From NCBI GenBank assembly GCA_028065135.1, contig JAPTWR010000012.1, positions 1 through 10,941 of the forward strand: a stretch of DNA of 10,941 nucleotides, written 5' to 3'. The notes beneath the pieces are model-generated. The model did no database searches. It was not told the origin of the DNA and saw only the letters and a list, made by a program, of their open reading frames with translations. The translations under genes were made by a program, and so were the position numbers. The DNA is from Acidithiobacillus sp. Lineage in GTDB: Bacteria; Pseudomonadota; Gammaproteobacteria; Acidithiobacillales; Acidithiobacillaceae. The stretch's first letter is position 1; each line of letters opens with the position of its first letter. Of this stretch, positions 5,235 through 10,941 are shown piece after piece.

Positions 5235-5954
5235 ATGGCAACCATAAATTCACGGGAAGACCAAGACGGCATCTCAGACGGTGCGACATGAAATCGCCCT
5301 CATCTCCCGCGTCATTACTCATGCTATAAAAGAATGGGGCATCCCGCTCGCACATGGAAATCCGTGCCTGCAAATCAAAATGCCGGCACAATCCGATGCG
5401 CGGGATCGCCGTCTAGTGGATAACGAAGAGGAAAGGCTGTTGTCCGCATCCGGCGATGCCCGCAACCCGTGGCTGCGCCCCGTAGTCGTCTTCGCCATCG
5501 AAACGGCCATGCGGGCGGGAGAAATTCTGGAAAGTTACGGTACGGCGGATACGGAAACAGGAATCCGTCCCCAAAAAACGCTGGGCCTACAATGATCAGA
5601 CGTGGATCTGAAAAAGCGCACGGCGCACCTGCCCAAGACGAAGAATGGTGAGGCCCGCACGGTGCCCCTCTCCAGTCGCGCGGTGGCCACGCTGGAAGCC
5701 CTGCCGCGCAATCTGGACGGGCGGGCGTTCGGGGTCACTTACGAGGGCATACATCAATCCTATGTGCGCGCCTGCCGCCGCGCCGGCATCACCGGGCTGA
5801 CCTTCCACGACCTCCGTCACGAGGCCACCAGCCGACTTTTTGAGAAGGGCCTAACCCGATGCAGGTGGCGGCCATTACCGGGCACAAAACCTTGCAGATG
5901 CTGAAGCGTTATACTCATTTACGGGCGGAAGACTTGGCAAAACTGCTGGGGTGA
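5235..5954 (+). pseudogene. Decayed tyrosine recombinase of island 2
   Basis: Fragments of one integrase are spread over two frames. A MATINSREDQDG start (5235) gives way to TVRHEIALISRVITHAIKEW in another frame, so most of the N-terminal DNA-binding domain is deleted. In the catalytic domain AMRAGEI (5503-5526) is followed by 54 foreign bases (5527-5580), then LGLQ, then a TGA at 5593-5595 where the family has Trp (LGLQWSDVDL). TKNGEARTVPLSS and TFHDLRHEATS follow. A one-base loss near 5852 (CTAAC for CTGAAC) shifts the end, NPMQVAAITGHKT then LKRYTHL, which finishes at 5954. Catalytic Arg, Lys, His-Arg, His and Tyr regions are all recognisable but cannot be made as one protein. It sits 110 bases after the tRNA scar, so it was the integrase of the second island. 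Confidence 0.9.
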
Positions 5955-5986
5955 TTGGCGGCTGCTCCAACACCCCTCCAACAAAC

Positions 5987-6018
5987 GGTTCAGATCGTGG
6001 CTACGCACGATCTAACCT
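5987..6018. terminator. Large hairpin between convergent genes
   Basis: AGATCGTG (5992-5999), loop GCTACG, CACGATCT (6006-6013). It extends on the outside by GGTT/AACC with one bulged base. It lies between the end of the integrase pseudogene (plus) and the end of the minus-strand defence operon, where a bidirectional terminator is expected. T-runs are weak on both sides (TTATTCGTT on plus, GTTTGTT on minus). Confidence 0.6.
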
Positions 6019-6024
6019 TATTCG

Positions 6025-6145
6025 TTATGCCGCGCTGTGCGCATCTTCACTCTCGTACTTCTCAACGAGGGCCGCATGCAGTTCCCGCATCGCGTCGATT
6101 TCTGGACGGTCGGCAAGCGACGGCGAGTTCGGTGGCTTCTTCCAT
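6025..6145 (-). pseudogene. Possible broken small ORF after the ABC ATPase
   Basis: Nine bases after the ATPase stop codon an ATG (6145) opens MEEATELAV in one frame, but the protein-like sequence continues one frame over as LADRPEIDAMRELHAALVEK and ends at TAA (6025-6027). A single lost base around 6120-6130 would give one ~39-residue helical protein. No clear ribosome site is seen. This may be a decayed last gene of the operon or chance. Confidence 0.25.
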
Positions 6146-6154
6146 GGCTATCGC

Positions 6155-7876
6155 TCAGAAACGGAAGCCAAACAGGCCGCCGTCTTCCTTGGCATCAGTC
6201 AAGTCCGTCGGAAGCACGTGGTCCCGAAGGTTGAAACCGGCGACAGTCTCCTTGAACGCATCGTCTTCATTCATCGTGACGATGTACTGAAAACCCAGCT
6301 CCGCAGCCGTTTCCGCGCCAACTTTCAGTGCGCTGATCAACTGTCGGCCATCAACGCCGTCGAAGAGATGGCTGTCGTGGATCAGGAATCCTGGCCCCAT
6401 GCCATGCTTGGCACAAAGGCGCATGAGCATCATGTCGAAGCAGAAAATCTGCATGTTCTTGATTCCCTTGCTGCGTGAGCCTTGCATCGGAAACTTGAAT
6501 ACCGGCCCATTGGATGTTTCCTCTACTGTCATGCTGCCGGCGGACTCGTACAACCGCTTAGACGTCTCCTCGAACGCGAGAATTGCTTCGGACAAGCGCG
6601 TCCTCTGCTCGGCAAAGTCGCGCCGCAGGCGCAGTGTCAGTCGGTTTCGTTCGATTTCCAGTTCGTTCTTCGTGCCCTCCAGTTGTTCGGCAGCCTCGAA
6701 GCGTTGCCGCAGCGACTCGACCGCCGCTTCCATGCGCCCGGCTTCACCTTGCAGTTGAGAAAACTGATCCAGCGCGCCGTGACTTTGTAGAACGCCCATC
6801 ACGACAGACCGCCGTGCGTCGAGCCGGACCTTCTCCTGCTCGCGCACCGCAACGCGCTGCTTCGCTGTATCCAGCTCTCCGGCGAGGTAATCTCGCCGAT
6901 TCCGAATGACCGACTCATGGAAACTTCGCACGTCTTCGTAGCGCTTGATGGCGACACCTGGCAATGCGACGCCCGCTTCTGCGTAGATACTCTGAAGATC
7001 GGCGAGTGACGGGGGCGCTTCCGCCTGTATGGCGCGCTCCAGGTCTCCGATCGTTGCCGCGTCAATCACATTGGCGTTCGACAGGTCATTGATTGCGCGC
7101 GTGAGCTGATCAGCCTCCGCTTCCAGTTCCGCGTACTGAGGCAGCACACGGAACGAGGCAACCTGGGACTTGGTATCTGTCAGTCTGGCCTCGGCCACAG
7201 TCAGTTGGGTGCGCAGATCAGACGCCTTTCCGACGATACTGCCGAACGCACCGGCCCCGGCCGCCTTCTTCAGTTCAGCCAGGGTCTTCTCCCGATTCCG
7301 AACTTTTTGCCAGTCGCTGGCAATCCTCCAATCCAGGCCAAGCAGGAAAAGCAGGGCGACCTGATAGTCACCGGCCTGCTGCATGTTTGCCTGCTTCTCA
7401 GGTGTGGTGAACGCTCCGCTGAGTTGCCGACGCACGAAATAGGCGAACAAGGAACGGAATGTCGGGATGCTCCCATCGTACTCAGGCACCTCATGCAACC
7501 CGAACATCTTCTCGCCGAGGAGTTCTACCCACTCGGAATTCGAGAGGCTGGTTTTCCCCTTCGCGAAGCTGTCGCCTTCAAGATGAATCTTGGATTTCTG
7601 ATGCCCAGAGCGTTCAACCCGAAGCTTCTCGCCACCGAGATCGAACGCCATGCCAAACGATGCGTTGACGAGCGCGTCCGAACGGAACAGGGAATCCTTC
7701 CCGGCATTCGAGCCGGTCAGGAAGTGCACGATCTCGATCAAGCTGGTCTTGCCCGCCCGGTTGCGGGTTTGCTTATCCGTCGCGCCCGCTTCCTTTTGCG
7801 CGATCAGCACATTCAATCCGGACTTGAACTCCAGCGCCTTGAACGTCGCGAGACTGCTGTAGATGCGATGGATCAT
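6155..7876 (-). CDS. DUF2326-type ABC ATPase of an ABC-three-component (ABC-3C) system
   Basis: A 573-residue SMC/Rad50-like ATPase that should be the energy or sensor module of the defence system. The N-terminal half-site has the P-loop NRAGKTSLIEIVHFLTG (Gly42, Lys43, Thr44); the usual first Gly is not kept. Residues about 190-440 are Leu/Glu/Arg-rich coiled coil, broken near 270-320. The C-terminal half-site has a signature-like GSRSKGIKNMQIF (467-479), Walker B GFLIHDSHLFDGVD with Asp501, and a terminal beta/loop segment YIVTMNEDDAF. This split-ATPase-plus-coiled-coil layout and length fit DUF2326 proteins of ABC-3C systems. It is the last intact gene of the operon; its ATG overlaps the stop of the middle-component gene (ATGA). 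Confidence 0.9.
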   Translation of the reverse strand: MIHRIYSSLATFKALEFKSGLNVLIAQKEAGATDKQTRNRAGKTSLIEIVHFLTGSNAGKDSLFRSDALVNASFGMAFDLGGEKLRVERSGHQKSKIHLEGDSFAKGKTSLSNSEWVELLGEKMFGLHEVPEYDGSIPTFRSLFAYFVRRQLSGAFTTPEKQANMQQAGDYQVALLFLLGLDWRIASDWQKVRNREKTLAELKKAAGAGAFGSIVGKASDLRTQLTVAEARLTDTKSQVASFRVLPQYAELEAEADQLTRAINDLSNANVIDAATIGDLERAIQAEAPPSLADLQSIYAEAGVALPGVAIKRYEDVRSFHESVIRNRRDYLAGELDTAKQRVAVREQEKVRLDARRSVVMGVLQSHGALDQFSQLQGEAGRMEAAVESLRQRFEAAEQLEGTKNELEIERNRLTLRLRRDFAEQRTRLSEAILAFEETSKRLYESAGSMTVEETSNGPVFKFPMQGSRSKGIKNMQIFCFDMMLMRLCAKHGMGPGFLIHDSHLFDGVDGRQLISALKVGAETAAELGFQYIVTMNEDDAFKETVAGFNLRDHVLPTDLTDAKEDGGLFGFRF

Positions 7877-8118
7877 GATGCTCCCCGAACAAGCAGCCCG
7901 TCACGCAACTCGATTGCCCCAATGAGAAAAAGCAGATCGAGCGCAAGCACGAATCCGTCGTAGTGCATGGATCGCGATGCCTTCTGGTCAAGGACAGCGC
8001 GCGGCATCTGCTCCCACAAGGCTGACACGGTGACGGGGTGTGACAGGTGCCGCAGGATCGCCGCCCCGACAGTCAGCAGGGCACGGTCCTGGGGCAAATG
8101 CTTGGAAGGAAGAATCAT
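7873..8118 (-). CDS. ABC-three-component system middle component 6
   Basis: An 81-residue protein beginning MILPSKHLPQDRALLTVG, with VTVSALWEQM in the middle and FVLALDLLFLIGAIEL near the end. This is the compact winged-helix-like pattern (P-SKH start, 'LW' in helix two, 'LDLL-LIGAIE' near the end) that I associate with ABC-3C middle component 6. In these systems the middle component is thought to bridge the ABC ATPase and the effector. Both its start and its stop form 4-base ATGA overlaps with the neighbours, so translation is coupled across all three genes. Its position between the nuclease-fold gene and the DUF2326 ATPase is the expected one. Confidence 0.88.
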   Translation of the reverse strand: MILPSKHLPQDRALLTVGAAILRHLSHPVTVSALWEQMPRAVLDQKASRSMHYDGFVLALDLLFLIGAIELRDGLLVRGAS

Positions 8119-9017
8119 CGTGCGGCTCTCCGTGGTTCTTCGAAGATGTCGCAGCGCTCGAAGTAGTACGCGATGATAGCGAGTACAGCCAACTCATGCT
8201 CCGGCGTCCCGCGATGATCGCCCCCGACCCACGATTGAAGCGCGGTAAAAATCCAGTTCGGGCCATCGCTTCCGCGCAGCCGCCGATACTCGGCCTTGAA
8301 TGCCTCGGCCAATCGTTCACCGAGCGTCTCATCGTGCCATTGGGCTAGAAACTCGGCGACCAACGGCGACTTGATCATGCCTTCCTTGAGCAAGCGCGCT
8401 ACGGCCTCGGACAAGGCGTTTGCCTCGATCTTCCCAGTCGGCACGTCCTTCACTTCGGTCATCGGTGGTGCTGGGAGCGCAGCGATCCTCTCCAGCACGA
8501 CCTTCAAGTCACCGAAGCCCAACTTGATCCTGGTCGCGTCGGTCAGGGCAAGCCCGAACCATGACGCTTTGTCGTCTGCGGTGAGCTTTCGGAAGATCAG
8601 CCGAAGCTCCTCCAGACTCCACGGCTGCAACTGAATTCCAGGGTTTGCCGCTTCGAAGTCGAGTAACTGCTCTTGAACATGCGGCGGCAGCCCATCCGTC
8701 GCGTTATGGACGAACGTCCAGGCGTCGAAATGCTTGCCCCAATGCTCCCTCGCACCCGCGAAGTCCTCGGTGATCTTGGCCTTCGCCTTGGCAGCGTCCA
8801 TCTGGTTAGGCGCGTAGACCTGGAACAGCCGGCGCTCCGATTTGAGGAAGCCGTCGTTCTTGCGGTCCCCCTGATTCCCCCACGGTCGGCAGGCCATGAA
8901 ATCGGCCTTGTAGACCAAGCCCATTAGTCGCTCGAAAAAGGACTGAAATGCATCGCCCTTCGCGCGGAGAAACTCCACCTCGAATTTTTGTTCGTAGTAG
9001 GCGTCCTGCAGGTTCAT
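8115..9017 (-). CDS. ABC-3C effector-type protein with restriction-endonuclease-like N-terminus
   Basis: A 300-residue protein. Residues about 15-105 look like a PD-(D/E)XK/Mrr-type fold: Glu29 in FFERLMG, Asp55 in GNQGDRKNDGFL, and the strand LFQVYAP (64-70), where Mrr-type enzymes have Q-x-K but here have Q-V-Y. FDAWTFVHNATDGLPP (97-112) and IQLQPWSLEELR (128-139) complete the block. Residues about 190-300 form a helical C-terminal domain ending in WVGGDHRGTPEHELAVLAIIAYYFERCDIFEE, which resembles the ABC-3C C-terminal docking region. It is probably the effector that damages or binds nucleic acid when the ATPase is triggered. The start ATG overlaps the HsdM-HsdS stop (ATGA), tying it to the methylase. 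Nuclease activity is inferred, since the catalytic Lys is not obvious. Confidence 0.85.
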   Translation of the reverse strand: MNLQDAYYEQKFEVEFLRAKGDAFQSFFERLMGLVYKADFMACRPWGNQGDRKNDGFLKSERRLFQVYAPNQMDAAKAKAKITEDFAGAREHWGKHFDAWTFVHNATDGLPPHVQEQLLDFEAANPGIQLQPWSLEELRLIFRKLTADDKASWFGLALTDATRIKLGFGDLKVVLERIAALPAPPMTEVKDVPTGKIEANALSEAVARLLKEGMIKSPLVAEFLAQWHDETLGERLAEAFKAEYRRLRGSDGPNWIFTALQSWVGGDHRGTPEHELAVLAIIAYYFERCDIFEEPRRAAR

Positions 9018-10941
9018 GCGTCAGCCTCCGTGGATAGTGGCTCTTCTTTGCCCCAGATGCGGGCGAGGGCGGCCTGGATCTTTTGCTCGAAGCGGGTGAT
9101 CAGTTCGCGGTTGGCGGCAACCAGCACTTGCTCGGCTTCGATCTCGGCGACCAGGGCTTGCTGCGTGGTGAGGGGCGGGAGGGGGATTTGATAGCTCTCC
9201 ACAACCGATCGCGGCACACGCTGCAATCCGCCGGTTCCCGTCATTTGCGGTGTAGCCCACGCCCGGAAAGCTGGCGTTGCGGCGCACATGAAAACCCATT
9301 CAGGGAGCAAAGTGTCCGTAGGCCTCAGCACATAGAATTCACTTGATCCGAAACCGATGCCATTGCGTAGTCCGTAGGCAATGCCAGCTTTTCCGTTTTC
9401 AAAACAGGGCGTCACTTTTGCCAGAAGGACATCTCCGTCTTTGAAGTATGTGTAGCTTGTGGTCACATCGTCCAATTGCTTCGTTTCTTTCGGCTCGAAG
9501 AACATCTCATGCTCCCCAATGTCAGACATCGGGACAAATGACACGGCTGTTGAACCATCGAGGTTAGCCACCTCGGACTTGCGGGGATTTACAACGCAGG
9601 CTTCGCCCAACGTCACCATCGGCCAGTCGGGGTGGATGGGGATGTGGGGGCGGTAGTGGTCGAGGACGGCGCGGGCGCCGTTGATGACTTCCTGGTAGCC
9701 CTCGATCTCCGCCACGATCTCCTTCTGCACCTCCAGCGGCGGCAGGGGGATTTGGAAGTTCTCCACATAGTCGCGCGGCACACGCTGCAATCCTCCTGTG
9801 CCGGTCATCTGAGCTATCGCAGCATCCCGGAAGAGCGGATGCATGACACAGAAGTAAACCCATTCTGGCAAGACCTGTTCGCCGCTTCTCAGGACGTGGA
9901 ATTCACTCGACCCGAATCCGATTCCATTGAGGAGGCCACGTGCGATGCCAGCCTTCCCGTTCTCAAAGCAGGGTGTGACCTTGGCGAGGAGCACATCGTG
10001 GTCTTCGAAGTAGGTGTAGCTCGTTGTTACCTCAGAAAGTTTCTTTTCTTGGCGAGACTGAAACGCCATACGGTGTTCGTTCAGGTCGGCCATTGGAACG
10101 AACGAAACGCGCGTATTCTGATCTAGATCGGCCAACTGGCTCTTGCGAGGATTCACTGTGCAGACATCGACGATCTTCGCCAAGGGGTAGATGTGCGTCT
10201 TCGCTCCACCGTCCCGATACCGCTCTCCACTCAGGTTGTAGTCGCCGTTCGCGGCGATCTTTTCTTTCGTCACGATCAGCCCGCAGGTAGGCTGGAGGTC
10301 GGCGGTGGCTCGCTGGTTGCGCAGGGCGTGGAGGTACGCAGCGAGTTCGGCCTGCACCCGCGGCAGGTCGTTCTTGTCGATGGCGCGGCGCTGGGCGCCG
10401 AGGCCGAAGCCGTCATTCTCCACTTTGAAGAAGGCGATGGTGTCGCTTTGTTTGGCAAGGGATTTATCGAGAATGAGGATGGACGTCTTCACCCCGGAGT
10501 AAGGATTGAAACAGCCCGCCGGAAGCGACACCACGGCGACGAGGGAATTCTCGACGAGCATCCTGCGCAGCTCTTTGTAGGCGGTCTGGCTCTGGAAGAT
10601 GATGCCCTCGGGGACGATGATGCCGGCGCGGCCGGTGGGCGTGAGGTGCTCGGCCATGTAGTCCACGAAGAGGACTTCGCTGCGCTTGGCCTGGATAGAA
10701 AAGCGCTTGTGTGGCTTGATGCCGCCTTTGGGGGACATGAAGGGCGGGTTGGCGAGGATGACGTCGGCGAATTCGTTCCAGCGCTCCTCGGAGGTGAGGG
10801 TGTCGTACTCGTAGATGTGCGGATCGGTGAAGCCGTGCAGATACAGGTTCACCAGCGAGAGGCGCACCATGTCGGGCGAGATGTCGTAGCCCTTGAAGTT
10901 TTTGGCGAGGCGGCCCTTGTCGTCGGGCGTGAGCGTGCTGT
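9014..10941 (-). CDS. Fused type I HsdM-HsdS (N6-adenine methylase plus specificity), 5' end outside window
   Basis: DNA methylation and target recognition in one chain. The frame is open to the right edge, so the ATG at 10870 is internal; 641 residues are visible (numbers below count from that ATG). The HsdM part has YDISPDMVRLSLVNLYLHGF and the catalytic NPPF (41-44), then GIIVPEGIIF and the typical end of the methylase to about 225; motif I lies outside. Two HsdS-type target-recognition halves follow: TRD1 about 226-380 and TRD2 about 411-570, each starting near VNPRKS and ending IPLPPL, each followed by a helical spacer (381-406, 571-606). The TRDs are close copies of each other (shared VTTSYTYF, DVLLAKVTPCFENGKAGIA, NGIGFGSSEF, MTGTGGLQRVPR). 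The gene is first, in this window, of a four-gene coupled operon. No HsdR is visible. Confidence 0.93.
   Translation of the reverse strand, partial: STLTPDDKGRLAKNFKGYDISPDMVRLSLVNLYLHGFTDPHIYEYDTLTSEERWNEFADVILANPPFMSPKGGIKPHKRFSIQAKRSEVLFVDYMAEHLTPTGRAGIIVPEGIIFQSQTAYKELRRMLVENSLVAVVSLPAGCFNPYSGVKTSILILDKSLAKQSDTIAFFKVENDGFGLGAQRRAIDKNDLPRVQAELAAYLHALRNQRATADLQPTCGLIVTKEKIAANGDYNLSGERYRDGGAKTHIYPLAKIVDVCTVNPRKSQLADLDQNTRVSFVPMADLNEHRMAFQSRQEKKLSEVTTSYTYFEDHDVLLAKVTPCFENGKAGIARGLLNGIGFGSSEFHVLRSGEQVLPEWVYFCVMHPLFRDAAIAQMTGTGGLQRVPRDYVENFQIPLPPLEVQKEIVAEIEGYQEVINGARAVLDHYRPHIPIHPDWPMVTLGEACVVNPRKSEVANLDGSTAVSFVPMSDIGEHEMFFEPKETKQLDDVTTSYTYFKDGDVLLAKVTPCFENGKAGIAYGLRNGIGFGSSEFYVLRPTDTLLPEWVFMCAATPAFRAWATPQMTGTGGLQRVPRSVVESYQIPLPPLTTQQALVAEIEAEQVLVAANRELITRFEQKIQAALARIWGKEEPLSTEADA
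9170..9586 (-). repeat. Second TRD copy in HsdM-HsdS (internal duplication)
   Basis: Encodes residues 429-567 and mirrors 9746-10156. Long identical protein stretches such as DVLLAKVTPCFENGKAGIA and MTGTGGLQRVPR show duplication of one TRD rather than two unrelated ones. Confidence 0.85.
9746..10156 (-). repeat. First TRD copy in HsdM-HsdS (internal duplication)
   Basis: Encodes residues 239-375, the partner of 9170-9586 at a distance of about 570 bases (190 codons). The copies have diverged mostly at residues 260-280 and 340-355. Confidence 0.85.

Noticed and set aside
4922..5329. Plus-strand 135-codon frame across the tRNA fragment
   Set aside because: It reads through the tRNA half and out of frame over the integrase pseudogene; the composition is not protein-like.
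7205..7963. Plus-strand 252-codon frame opposite the ABC ATPase
   Set aside because: Antisense shadow in GC-rich coding DNA; the minus-strand product has Walker motifs and coupled neighbours.

Overview
The window looks like accessory DNA from a proteobacterium, most likely a gamma-, beta- or acidithiobacillia-type genome. The reasons are an encoded CCA end on a tRNA-Arg(CCU) fragment, standard Shine-Dalgarno sites, a P4-type replication gene and a type I restriction-modification operon. No gene allows a genus call. The window holds the junction of two islands that appear to sit in tandem behind one tRNA-Arg gene, which would lie left of the window.

Island 1 (about 1-5125) is a small integrative element read left to right. 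It has the end of a tyrosine recombinase (3-482) closed by a strong terminator, an excisionase-like HTH protein (674-892), and a 746-residue Toprim primase/SF3 helicase (939-3179). Next comes a strikingly symmetric iteron region with an AT-rich centre (3179-3423), which I read as the replication origin, and then an unknown 122-residue protein (3531-3899). On the opposite strand are two small membrane-protein genes: a GTG-started 59-residue protein (4592-4771) and a DUF4359-like protein (4185-4505). The island ends at a 3' half-copy of tRNA-Arg(CCU) (5079-5125), the expected attR-type scar. No capsid, packaging or conjugation gene is visible, so it resembles a minimal replicating satellite or integrative element.

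Island 2 starts just after the tRNA scar with a decayed tyrosine recombinase (5235-5954) that has lost much of its N-terminus and carries an insertion, a nonsense codon and a frameshift. A large hairpin separates it from a convergent operon on the minus strand, which fills the rest of the window and enters from the right edge. That operon encodes a fused HsdM-HsdS methylase/specificity protein (9014-10941, 5' end outside), then the three parts of an ABC-three-component (ABC-3C) conflict system: a nuclease-fold protein (8115-9017), middle component 6 (7873-8118) and a DUF2326-type ABC ATPase (6155-7876). All three gene junctions are 4-base ATGA overlaps, so the four proteins are probably made together as one defence module. 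No hsdR lies between the methylase and the ABC-3C genes.
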